From assembly GCA_018433885.1 (NCBI GenBank), contig JAHDQK010000036.1:1-38207 (forward strand): DNA of 38,207 nucleotides, in the 5' to 3' direction. The stretch is from Candidatus Cloacimonadota bacterium. Lineage in GTDB: Bacteria; Cloacimonadota; Cloacimonadia; Cloacimonadales; Cloacimonadaceae. Below the pieces are notes generated by a model, which worked only from the letters and a program-made list of their open reading frames with translations, was not told the origin of the DNA and did not search any database. Both the position numbers and the translations under genes were made by a program. Below, one piece after another: positions 25,018 through 34,200 of this stretch (position 1 is its first letter; the number at the start of each line of letters is the position of its first letter).

Positions 25018-25046
25018 CATAGTGGAATTTTCTAGCCCCCACTATG
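25018..25046. repeat. 8-bp inverted repeat upstream of dinB
   Basis: CATAGTGG (25018-25025) and CCACTATG (25039-25046) are separated by 13 bases, about 85 bases before dinB. It lacks a T tract, so it is not an obvious terminator. It could be an operator, but no known LexA consensus is matched. Confidence 0.35.
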
Positions 25047-25130
25047 CCCGGTTCTATTCGGTAACAGGACAAAATTGATCTTTGAAGATGTAGAACTTGA
25101 CCGGAAACAGGCTTGATTGTAACTGGATTC

Positions 25131-26198
25131 ATGAAAAAGATAATACATATCGATATGGATGCCTATTTTGCCGCGATAGAGATTCGGGAGAACCCATCTC
25201 TAAAGGGCAAGTGCGTGATAGTGGGCGGTCCGCCCAACAGTAGGGGAGTGGTCTCCACCTGTTCCTATGAAGCTCGCAAATTCGGTATCCGTAGCGGTAT
25301 GTCCAGCTATCAGGCATGGAAGCTTTGTCCACAAGCAGTATTTGTCCATAGTAGTTTTCAGCTATACAAAGAGATTTCCGCACAGATCCGCAGCATTTTC
25401 TACACTTGGACGGATATGGTTGAGCCAGTTAGCTTAGACGAGGCGTATCTGGATGTGACTCAAAACAAAGGTGGGATAGAAGATGCCGTGCAGATTGCCA
25501 GAGAGATCAAGGCGGAGGTTTTTCGGCAGACTCGCCTTACGTGCAGCGCTGGGGTTTCTTTCAACAAATTTCTGGCGAAAATCGGATCCGATCTCAATAA
25601 ACCTGATGGACTCAGTGTGATCGGGCCAGAAAATGCCAGAGATATTCTGTTTGAACTTCCGATCGGGAAGTTTCATGGAATTGGTAAAGTTACCGCGGCT
25701 CGAATGCAGAAGATGGGGATCCACAATGGGAAAGATCTGCACCAAAGAAGCGTGCAGGAACTTACAAGAGTGTTTGGGAAAGCTGGTTTTTTCTATTATA
25801 ACGTTGTTCGTGGCATAGATCAAAGGGAAGTTATCACAGAATGGGAGCCCAAGTCCATCAGTTGCGAAAGCACATTTTGGGACGACCTGGGGAGCGTCGA
25901 GGAGCTTCTGGCGCAATTAAGACGCTTGGCGGACAAACTCTCCTCCCGCATGAGTTTCAAGAAGATACATGGCTCAAATCTGATCCTCAAGATCAAATAC
26001 GACAATTTTGAATTAAACACCCGTAGCTGCCCTCTGCCGGAACTTACTAACGATAGGGAAGTGTTGTACCGCTATGGTGAGCAGTTGTTGATCGCAAATT
26101 GGGATTGCAAGCGAAAGGTGCGATTATTGGGTCTCGGAGTAGGCAAACTGGATTGTTCCGGAGATTGCGAGCAGTTGGAGCTTGATATCTGGAATTAA
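25131..26198 (+). CDS. dinB: DNA polymerase IV (Y-family translesion polymerase)
   Basis: 355 residues from ATG 25131. The first catalytic motif is HIDMDAYFAAIE (Asp8 with steric-gate Phe13), then PPNSRGVVSTCSYEARKFGIRSGM, and SLDEAYLD with Asp103 and Glu104. Next are SAGVSFNKFLAKIGSDLNKPDG, the helix-hairpin-helix GIGKVTAARMQKMGI, and the little-finger domain to the end. No C-terminal QLVLGL-type clamp motif is obvious, but the end CEQLELDIW has the QxxLxL/F style expected for beta-clamp binding. No strong Shine-Dalgarno. Stand-alone gene. SOS regulation is common for dinB but no operator is proven here. Confidence 0.95.
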   Translation: MKKIIHIDMDAYFAAIEIRENPSLKGKCVIVGGPPNSRGVVSTCSYEARKFGIRSGMSSYQAWKLCPQAVFVHSSFQLYKEISAQIRSIFYTWTDMVEPVSLDEAYLDVTQNKGGIEDAVQIAREIKAEVFRQTRLTCSAGVSFNKFLAKIGSDLNKPDGLSVIGPENARDILFELPIGKFHGIGKVTAARMQKMGIHNGKDLHQRSVQELTRVFGKAGFFYYNVVRGIDQREVITEWEPKSISCESTFWDDLGSVEELLAQLRRLADKLSSRMSFKKIHGSNLILKIKYDNFELNTRSCPLPELTNDREVLYRYGEQLLIANWDCKRKVRLLGLGVGKLDCSGDCEQLELDIWN

Positions 26199-26356
26199 GC
26201 AATTTGGGACATCGCCCGGAGCTAGTGAAGACAACTCCTATATGCCTAACCCATTCCCCGAGGCGATCCCGAAGCAAGCTTCATGCAGTGTGGATTGCAG
26301 GATCACGCCATGGCAACTGCTGAGATTAATGGGTGTGAGGGGGGATTTGGGTAACT

Positions 26357-27307
26357 TTACAGGAAGTGCTGGAAGAAATCTTTCAAGTTGTCGCGAATTT
26401 CTTGTGCGCTACCACAGTGGTTGATCGTAGCCCGCAGTTCTGCGCCACCCGGCATGCCTTTTGTATAGTGACACATCTGCGAACGCATTTCCCGCACAAC
26501 GATGTCCTCGCGTTTGTATGCCAGGGCGTAATCAAGATGTTTCATAGCTGTAGCAAATAGATCGCTTTTGATGATCGGACGATAGTTTCCGGTGGATAGA
26601 TAGTCAGTTATCTGCCTAAAAATCCAAGGTTTACCCAAAGCCCCTCTGCCGATCATCAGAGCATCGCAATGAGTTTCTTCCACCATAGCCAATGCCGCTT
26701 CCGGGCTGTCAATATCGCCATTGCCGATCACAGGTATCGAGGCTTGGGATTTCAGCTCCCGAATATGTTGCCAATTGCTTTTTCCGGAAAACATCTGGGA
26801 TGTGGTGCGGGGGTGCAAACAGAGGATATCGGCTCCGCTATCCTGCATAAGTAAGCCAAAACTAAGGAAATTGATATGTGCGCTATCCCAGCCGCTGCGG
26901 AATTTCACGGTAAGAGGCAATGTGTCTCGGGTGATTTTTTTTACGGCTTTCACGATATCGGAGGCGATTTCGGGGGTTTTCATCAAAGCTGAGCCGGCTC
27001 CGCGTTTTACCACTTTCTTTACGGGACACCCCATATTGATATCGATAAAATCGGGCTGAAAGGGTATTAAAGCTTCTGCGGCACGAGCCATGGTGAGGGG
27101 GTCGGAACCGAAGATTTGCACCCCATAGGGGCGTTCTCGTGAGTCAAAATGGATGTATTGGATAGTTTTGGCTTTATCCCGAATCAAGCCGTCCGCACTT
27201 ACCATCTCAGATACAAGGTAATCCACTCCCCAATCTTTGCAGAGATTGCGGAATGCGCGATCCGTATATCCCGCCAAAGGTGCAAGATACAGTGGGATTT
27301 TAACCAA
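26357..27307 (-). CDS. tRNA-dihydrouridine synthase
   Basis: 316 residues, FMN-dependent reductase that makes dihydrouridine in the tRNA D loop. Landmarks: LAPLAGYTDRAFR (8-20), DINMGCPVKKV with active-site Cys94, LTVKFRSGW (Lys135), LHPRT (His165), GNGDI (195-199) and MIGRGALGKPW (218-228), all typical of DusB/DusA-type enzymes. The start is a TTG at 27307 overlapping the stop of the HD-GYP gene by 8 bases, so it is probably translated by coupling. A 158-base gap to dinB on the right-hand plus-strand gene end contains nothing recognisable. Confidence 0.94.
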   Translation of the reverse strand: MVKIPLYLAPLAGYTDRAFRNLCKDWGVDYLVSEMVSADGLIRDKAKTIQYIHFDSRERPYGVQIFGSDPLTMARAAEALIPFQPDFIDINMGCPVKKVVKRGAGSALMKTPEIASDIVKAVKKITRDTLPLTVKFRSGWDSAHINFLSFGLLMQDSGADILCLHPRTTSQMFSGKSNWQHIRELKSQASIPVIGNGDIDSPEAALAMVEETHCDALMIGRGALGKPWIFRQITDYLSTGNYRPIIKSDLFATAMKHLDYALAYKREDIVVREMRSQMCHYTKGMPGGAELRATINHCGSAQEIRDNLKDFFQHFL

Positions 27308-28982
27308 GGTGGTAAATACTCTTCAGAGCGGGGATATCTACTTCGTCGATTTGCTCTTCTCGCATGTGATCTTGGGCAAAATCCAGATAGAGGTGGCTAT
27401 CCATGAAGAAATCCACCAAATCCTTGTCCAGATGCCCGTTTTTGGCCATGAAAGCCATGATCTTAAGAGATTCGGAAAGGGTTTTGGGAGTTTTATAGGG
27501 ACGGTCTGCCGCGGTAAGCGCTTCGAAGATATCCGCTACAGCGATCATGCGTGATTGCAAGGGCAAGCGGGGGGCGTCCAGACCTTTGGGATATCCGCTA
27601 CCGTTGAGCGCTTCGTGGTGAGTGGCAGCGTAGAAAGCTACATTTGCATACTTCTTGGGGAAGCTAAGCTGCGAGAGCATATCCCAGGTTACGGAAACAT
27701 GCGCGCGCATTACTTTCAGTTCGTCGCTGTTAAGGGTTCCCCGGCGAATGCTGAGGTTTTTGCGATCCGTTTCATCCAAGATGAAGTAGCGTTCCCCCTC
27801 ATACTCAAAATCTATTGCTGCCAGTGCTTCCATGCGGGCTATCGTATCATCCGGAACAAACTCTCCGCCGATATTCAGTTCTTTGATAAATTCTGTTGCC
27901 TCATCCAAGAAAACGATGGGGTCTTGATCATTGCAAGCAAGAACCTTGTGCGCAAATTCCTGAAACTCGGTATCCTTCATTTTCAAGCTTAGATACTTGA
28001 ACAGGGTCTTGATATGTGCCACACGGGATTTTACGAGATTGAAGCCGTCCATGATGCGTTCCAGCTTGCAGCTTTTATCCATTACGAATTCCGGGGTGAT
28101 AATCTTGCCGATATCGTGCATCCAGCCAGCCATCGAAATCTCTTTAAGCTCGTTCTCGGAGAAATGGATATCTGCAAAAGCACCTTCGGTAGCGGTGTTT
28201 ATGCGCTCGGCAATCATGTCTGTGAGCAGAGCCACCCTGGTGATATGATCCGAACTGTATTTGCTCTTCTTTTCGATGGCTCCTGCAATTGAACGCATAA
28301 ACTGCATCAGGAGATCTTCCAAGCTGGCGATCAGTTTACGGTTTGAGAGTGCGATTGCCGCTTGTGATGAAAGCGAAGAGAGCATCGTGCGATGTTCTTC
28401 CGTGAAGCTGATAATCTCGCCGGAATCGTCCAAAGGGTTGATGAACTGAATCACGCCCAACACTGTGTCTTCATGGTCCTTTAGCGGGATCGTCAGCATG
28501 GCTTTACAGCGGTAACCGGAATTCCGGTCGCTTTTTAAAGTTCCGCTGATGTCGTAGCCTTCAGCTTTGTAAACGTCGTCGAACCACAGGCTTTGCTTTG
28601 AGTGATATACGGCGGATACGATATTGGATTTTCTGGGATTACCATTTTCGTCATAGAGGGCTACGGGAGGCCAAGCGATGGGGTCGTGAGATCCGCCCTG
28701 TCTCATATTTAGGGTGGCGTTGTACACTAATTGGAACTCCAGCGCGTTGTTGTCGTCACTTACTCTGTAGATAGTGGCGCCGTCGGACTTTGTGAAAGCG
28801 ATACCTTCATCCAGGATCATCTCGAAGATTTTATCCAGATCCGTTTCACTGGAAAGCGATTGTCCGATGTGGGTGAGTTGTTTGATATGCCTTAGCTGTT
28901 CTTCAGCGAGTTCGGCAATGCTTTGTACTACAAGGTTCAGGGTGCTGTTCACTTGCTTGTTTGAGCTAAACGTATAATCCAT
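27300..28982 (-). CDS. GAF-HD-GYP domain protein, probable cyclic di-GMP phosphodiesterase
   Basis: 560 residues from ATG 28982, with GAGG 5 bases upstream and just past the trmB stop. An N-terminal helical region is followed by a GAF sensor domain (about 45-215). The HD-GYP domain then shows His246, WMHDIGKI (His289, Asp290, Lys293), His428, HHEALNGSGYP (455-465) and VADIFEALTAADRPYK. All metal ligands are present, so hydrolysis of cyclic di-GMP is plausible. About 115 extra residues lie between the HD motif and His428 (300-415), longer than the standard domain. No membrane segment, so a cytoplasmic sensor. No GGDEF protein is seen in the window. Confidence 0.88.
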   Translation of the reverse strand: MDYTFSSNKQVNSTLNLVVQSIAELAEEQLRHIKQLTHIGQSLSSETDLDKIFEMILDEGIAFTKSDGATIYRVSDDNNALEFQLVYNATLNMRQGGSHDPIAWPPVALYDENGNPRKSNIVSAVYHSKQSLWFDDVYKAEGYDISGTLKSDRNSGYRCKAMLTIPLKDHEDTVLGVIQFINPLDDSGEIISFTEEHRTMLSSLSSQAAIALSNRKLIASLEDLLMQFMRSIAGAIEKKSKYSSDHITRVALLTDMIAERINTATEGAFADIHFSENELKEISMAGWMHDIGKIITPEFVMDKSCKLERIMDGFNLVKSRVAHIKTLFKYLSLKMKDTEFQEFAHKVLACNDQDPIVFLDEATEFIKELNIGGEFVPDDTIARMEALAAIDFEYEGERYFILDETDRKNLSIRRGTLNSDELKVMRAHVSVTWDMLSQLSFPKKYANVAFYAATHHEALNGSGYPKGLDAPRLPLQSRMIAVADIFEALTAADRPYKTPKTLSESLKIMAFMAKNGHLDKDLVDFFMDSHLYLDFAQDHMREEQIDEVDIPALKSIYHLG

Positions 28983-28989
28983 ATTGGCC

Positions 28990-29595
28990 TCAGATTCTTT
29001 CAAAAAGCATGAAATGGGGGTGGTAACCATGACGACGCTGCTCTTCCTCGAACCAGGTAACAATGTGTTCATCAAGGTTGGGATGCAGCTGAATGGGGTC
29101 GTCCTGAAGAGATGTAAAGTTCGGGTTCTGCAAAAATTCTTCTACGATCCAGGCGGCATATTCGCTGTGATCCGTGGAAACCTGAACCTTCGCGTTGGGG
29201 ATTAGGATGCTTGCCAGAGAGTCCAGAAAATTCTGCTGGATCAATCGGCGTCTGTGATGTTTGCGTTTAGGCCAAGGATCAGGGTGTTGGATAAACACAC
29301 CGCTCACGCTGCTACTTTGGAACATATCACGGATGTTTTCGTCCGCGAAACGGCGTACGAGACGTACATTTGCATTTCGCTCTGTAGATAGCTTTTTCAG
29401 GCAGTTAATGATGCGTTTTTCGCTCATCTCGATGCCGATAAAATTCCAATCCGGATGAGTCTGCGGATAGCGGGAGATAAATTCTCCCTTACCAGAGCCG
29501 ATTTCCACATACAGGGGGTTTGAGTTGTCGAATAGGTTGTTTAGCAGGACGCCTTCAGCGGGATCTGCCACAAAGTACTCACGGTCACTGATCAT
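28990..29595 (-). CDS. trmB: tRNA (guanine-N7-)-methyltransferase
   Basis: 201 residues from ATG 29595; a GTG at 29634 would add 13 residues but overlaps the upstream gene by 50 bases. TrmB forms m7G46 in the tRNA variable loop using SAM. Motifs: YVEIGSGKGEFISRYP (SAM binding), FIGIEMSEKRI, and the diagnostic FIQHPDPWPKRKHHRRRL with the catalytic Asp, plus VSTDHSEYAAW. It overlaps the membrane protein gene by 11 bases and is followed by the HD-GYP gene after 7 bases. Cytoplasmic. Confidence 0.93.
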   Translation of the reverse strand: MISDREYFVADPAEGVLLNNLFDNSNPLYVEIGSGKGEFISRYPQTHPDWNFIGIEMSEKRIINCLKKLSTERNANVRLVRRFADENIRDMFQSSSVSGVFIQHPDPWPKRKHHRRRLIQQNFLDSLASILIPNAKVQVSTDHSEYAAWIVEEFLQNPNFTSLQDDPIQLHPNLDEHIVTWFEEEQRRHGYHPHFMLFERI

Positions 29596-30169
29596 CTTCC
29601 GGCTTGTCCTCTTTACGTAGTTCCTTAACTTCACCGCGCACTAGGATCAGATCTGCCACGGACATGGAAAAAGCGATAAACACATAAACGATCAGACCGT
29701 ATAAAAAGGCAGTGTTCCAGAAGTTATCTGCCAATTCAATGCCCATCATGGAATACAATGCGGCGAGATAGGTGCTGGTCATCAATCCACCAAACAAGCC
29801 CATGAGCAGTGTGCGCAACCGGAAAAAGTACTTGCCATAGAATACCAGGCGAATCAGCAATACGCTGATAAAACAGTAGAGCAGATTTGGCATTAACAGC
29901 GAGAAGATGCTGATCGGCGCTTCAATCATCAGCATACTGGTCATGGAAAACAATAGGGCAAGAAAGATCGCCGCGTACCATTGCCATAGTTGCTGACCAA
30001 GTCTCTGGAAGAAAGCCAGAATGCCACAGAGAAATGCCGCCGCCAAAGCGATGTTCATCAAGCTGATTCCGGGGCTATCCTCGGCTGCGCCTGCTAGCAT
30101 GCTGCCAAGATAAGCTCCCAACAGGGGAAAGGCTATCAGTAGCAAGTATTGAGTTTTTTTTAAGTTCAT
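29585..30169 (-). CDS. polytopic membrane protein of unknown function
   Basis: 194 residues with about six hydrophobic segments (roughly 8-27, 37-54, 64-82, 87-110, 118-140 and 148-172) and a charged cytoplasmic tail (ELRKEDKPEDDQ). No family recognised. It is first in a four-gene minus-strand unit with trmB, the HD-GYP protein and dus, and divergent from ftsY. Conserved placement could be tested in relatives. Confidence 0.65.
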   Translation of the reverse strand: MNLKKTQYLLLIAFPLLGAYLGSMLAGAAEDSPGISLMNIALAAAFLCGILAFFQRLGQQLWQWYAAIFLALLFSMTSMLMIEAPISIFSLLMPNLLYCFISVLLIRLVFYGKYFFRLRTLLMGLFGGLMTSTYLAALYSMMGIELADNFWNTAFLYGLIVYVFIAFSMSVADLILVRGEVKELRKEDKPEDDQ

Positions 30170-30234
30170 GTATGTTTCCTCTTATTAAAAAAATCCTGCA
30201 GGCAATAGCGTTGCGAGATTGGGTAATTCTTTTT

Positions 30235-30281
30235 CATTGACGCCTAAGCCTATATTGCAAACTTATCGCAAAGCGTCATTG
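30235..30281. promoter_or_regulatory. inverted repeat in the ftsY divergent promoter region
   Basis: CATTGACGC (30235-30243) and GCGTCATTG (30273-30281) form an inverted repeat with one mismatch and a 29-base spacer. It resembles the ATTGACG/CGTCAAT pair at 6252-6288 but is spaced 10 bases wider. TTGACG could serve as the -35 of ftsY, with ACTTAT (30261-30266) as a weak -10. Confidence 0.35.
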
Positions 30282-30317
30282 TGTCAATGATAATCATATA
30301 AAGTATGGAGAATTTCG

Positions 30318-31268
30318 ATGCTCAGCAAGCTAAGAAGCCTAAGAGATAAGCTAAGTAAATCCAAATCCGGTTTCATGGGAAAAATCGAGGAAACCGTGAA
30401 AGTCCGCGGGGTGGTTGACGACCAGCTCTACGAAGATCTGGAAGAGATCCTGATCAAAAACGACTGCGGCACAGAAATGGCAGAACGCATTATCACCAGC
30501 CTGCGCAAGGAAGTGAAAGAAGATAGAATCACCGATCCTGAAGTAGTACAGATATATCTTGTGGATATCATGCAAAACATCCTCTTCAAAGATATCCCGG
30601 ATGAGAGCGATTTCTTCCAGCCGCCAGCTCTTCAGCCCTATGTGATAGCATTTGTTGGTGTGAACGGCACCGGGAAGACCACTACCATCGGTAAAGTAGC
30701 AAATCGCTTTGCCCAATCCGGAAAGAAAGTATTGATCGTGGCGGGTGATACTTTTCGCGCTGCGGCGATAGATCAGGTGGCGATTTGGGCGGAACGCGCA
30801 GGTGTCCATATCATGCGTTCCGAGCCTGAACGCGACCCCGCTTCGGTGATCTACGATGGAGTGGCTTCTGCAGTAGCCAAGAAGTACGACATCGTTTTGA
30901 TCGACACAGCGGGCAGACAACACACCAAAGAAAGGCTGATGAAAGAGCTGCAAAAGATCGACAGAGTGATCAAGAAAGCCTGTCCTGAAGCTCCCCATGA
31001 GACCATCCTGGTGGTGGATAGCACTACGGGTCAAAACGCTATCAGTCAGGCAAAACACTTCGACGAGGCGATCAAGCTTACAGGGCTTGCCCTCACCAAG
31101 TTTGATGGCACCGCGAAAGGCGGCATCATCTTCAACATCAAGCAAAATCTGGAGATTCCGGTGCGGCTCCTTGGCGTGGGAGAACAGATCGAGGACATCG
31201 AGAATTTCCATACCGTCAGGTTTGTAAAAGCATTCTTCACCAGCGGAGACGAAGCGGAAGAAGAATGA
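30318..31268 (+). CDS. ftsY: signal recognition particle receptor FtsY
   Basis: 316 residues: an NG-domain GTPase with only a short basic N-terminus and no acidic A domain, common outside proteobacteria. G1 is GVNGTGKTTT (114-123), then DTFRAAAIDQ (144-153), DTAGRQ (196-201), TKFDGTAKGG (260-269) and GVGEQIEDI near the end. It docks the SRP-ribosome complex at the membrane for co-translational insertion. The gene overlaps the downstream Dna2-like gene as ATGA; secDF follows a few kilobases on, so protein-export genes cluster here. Confidence 0.97.
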   Translation: MLSKLRSLRDKLSKSKSGFMGKIEETVKVRGVVDDQLYEDLEEILIKNDCGTEMAERIITSLRKEVKEDRITDPEVVQIYLVDIMQNILFKDIPDESDFFQPPALQPYVIAFVGVNGTGKTTTIGKVANRFAQSGKKVLIVAGDTFRAAAIDQVAIWAERAGVHIMRSEPERDPASVIYDGVASAVAKKYDIVLIDTAGRQHTKERLMKELQKIDRVIKKACPEAPHETILVVDSTTGQNAISQAKHFDEAIKLTGLALTKFDGTAKGGIIFNIKQNLEIPVRLLGVGEQIEDIENFHTVRFVKAFFTSGDEAEEE

Positions 31269-34200
31269 TCCCCAACGACAAAGCGCGCGAACTTGCCGAT
31301 AAGCTGGTGCAGATCCTAAGCCCCGAAGCCGGGGAAAGTGCACTACTGATCTTCCAAAGAAAGCTCCTGGAGCAAATCTACAAGGAGCTATTGGCAGATG
31401 TACCAATTGTGTTTAACGGACTTTTTGCCCGCATGCAGTACTTTCACGATAACTACGATACTCCCCCGGAGCTGGTTCGTCAGTTGAATGTGTTACGAGT
31501 GCTTGCCAATAAAGCAGCTCACGAGGAGATCGCCTCTATTCCTCCGGGAGCAGTTACTTCTGGCGCAAAGAGCATCTATGAACTGCTCAAGTTCCTGTGT
31601 CCGGAGCTTGAAGATCCCCGGCTGGAAGAGATCACTCAAGGCGCACATGAGTTTCCGCGACAACAACATAGCGCGAAACACAGCTTTCATTGTGTTCTAA
31701 AAGAATGGAGATACTATCGTAGCGGAGGGCAGATTACCGGTTTGGAGCTTTCCGCTGTGAACGAGGATTATGAAGAACTAAGTATCCTCTTAAGGGACGA
31801 CCTCAAAAACACTAAAAAAGAGAAGATAAGTAAACTCGGGCCAAGCTTGTGGCCCTATGCTAACCTCAATTGTATAGAGCTGAGCGAGGTAGCCGGGAAA
31901 CAGAACTACTTCGTGGACAACCCCCGTACTATGATCGTTCTGGAACCAGATTTTCTGGTGGATTCCTCGGCTGTAGCAGAATGCCTGGACTCAAGTGGCA
32001 GCTCTCCGGAATTGTTCGTTCTCAACCGCTTGTTCCGTGACCAGAGCTCCGCGCGGATGTTGCTGGGAACAATGGTAAATGGCATCTTCGATGATTTGTT
32101 CCATAAGAGTGATGAAGATTATCTGGAGCTATTCAAAAGGGCTTTGGCAAGCTCATCGATTCCCATGGTGGCTTTGGGGCAGACAGTCGCGATGGACATC
32201 TACAACGAAATCAAAGATATTCATCTAAAGCAGGTTAAACAGTTCTGCGAGGATATTCCTAAAGACGACTTCCTGTTGGAACCATCCTATTTATGCCCTG
32301 CTTATGGCTTACAGGGTAGGCTCGATCTTCTATACAAGAAGAGCGGAAAGTACAGCATTGTGGAGTTAAAGAGCGGAAAGGCGCATCCTACTGATGTGTG
32401 GCCATCCCAAATGTATCAAGTGGTGGCTTACAACATGATAATCCGCAATGCATACGGAGCTCAACAAACAGGATCCAGTTCCATATTGTACTCTTCCGTA
32501 AGCGATAAACCTCTGCGCAACGTAGCAAGCATGCCTCTTTTGGAGCAGAACCTACTGGCTTGCCGAAACCGCATCGTGGGCATCTTGCACTTGTTAAGTG
32601 AAGAGCCAGGAAGGTTCTTCGACTGGCTTGCCGGGCAGGATTCCAAAGGCTACGGAGCGTTTAAGGGGGAGACCCTGACCCGGTATCAGAGTTTGAGAAA
32701 GAGAATCCGGAGCTTTGAGTATGAATGGTTTTGCGAGCAAGTAAAACGGGTTATAAGAGAGCTTTGGCAGGTAAAAACCGGCTCTATGGACAGCGATACA
32801 AGCTTTGGTCACAACGCCCTCTGGAGACAGTCGTGGGTGGAGAAGCAAGGCAAGCAGATCCGCAACTTACAGATCACTCAGAGTGATCATCGCATAGTAC
32901 ACCTTGTATATGGAGACGAACCAGGGATATCTGATTTTCGGACGGGGGATATCGTAGTTCTATATGATCAAAGCAAGCGGGTGGACCAGCAGGAGATCCT
33001 GAGGGGAGTAATTGAATCCATTGATAACCAAAGCCTTGCCATACGCATCCGGGGAGGCATCCAACGTGAAATTTCCGCTAATGATAAATACAGCATTGAA
33101 CACGATGTGTTGGAGAGTTTTCTTTACTGCCCGTTTGGGTCTCTGACCTCTTTCTTGGAAGCGGATATTGGGTTTAGGGACCTTGTGTTCGGCTTACGTG
33201 AACCCAAAATGGCAGAGCTGGAGGAACCGGAAATCGAGAGGGAAGCAGTACTGGCAAGGATGCAGGCAGCACAGGAGCTCTTTATCCTGCAGGGCCCTCC
33301 GGGAACAGGAAAAACATCCGGAATCATCGGGAACTATGTGGAAAGGCTGCATAAAGAAACGAACAAAAAGCTGATGATCTTGAGTTTCACAAACCGGGCG
33401 GTGGACGAAATCTGCTTGTGCTTGAAGCATAGGGGATTGCCTTTCATCAGATCCGGAAGTTCTCAGGTAATTGTTGATGAACTTTTGGATAACGTGATTT
33501 CTGGTAAACGCTATCAGGAAACCGATTCGATTCTCCGGCACAACCGTATATTTGTTGCCACTGTGCAAAGCGCAAACGCTTGGTATGTGGATATCCAGAG
33601 GCTTACCGGAATCGATGAACTGATCATCGACGAAGCATCTCAGATTTTGGAGAACTCCATACTGGGTCTGATGACTATCGCTCCAAAGACCATCCTGATC
33701 GGGGATCAGAACCAGCTACCTGCGATCTGTGTACAAACCCCTCTTGATTATCGTTTCCAAAGCCTTGAATTGCAAGAACTAGAGTACGACAATATCAACC
33801 AATCTCTGATGGAACGCTTGTTCAGGCTATATACCAAAAGAGGTTGGAATGCCCACTATCGGATGCTTACCGGCCATTATCGCATGCACTTCAAGATCTC
33901 CTCGCTCATCGCTCATTACTACGCTAATCGCTTGCAACCCGTGTTGAAAGAGCAATACCAACCCTTGCAGAAATCCAACTTACCGGAGAATCTCGATACC
34001 AGGCTTTTGTGGCTGGAATGTCCTCCTTCTACTCATGATTTCTACGACCCCATGCAGGAACAAGCGATCATCGCTATAGTAGAGCAGTTTCGGCAAAGTG
34101 GATTAATTAAGGATGTACAAAAGGACATGGGTATCGTAGCCCCGTACCGTGTGATGATCCACTCTTTGAAGAAGAGTATAGACGACATCAGCATTGACAC

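Noticed and set aside
26199-26356. Possible gene or RNA between dinB and dus
   Set aside because: The overlapping open frame has no start signal and is mostly antisense to dus. No hairpin with a T tract seen.
30351-31406. Long minus-strand open frame opposite ftsY
   Set aside because: Lies entirely against ftsY and the start of the Dna2-like gene, whose motifs are unmistakable; composition-driven shadow.
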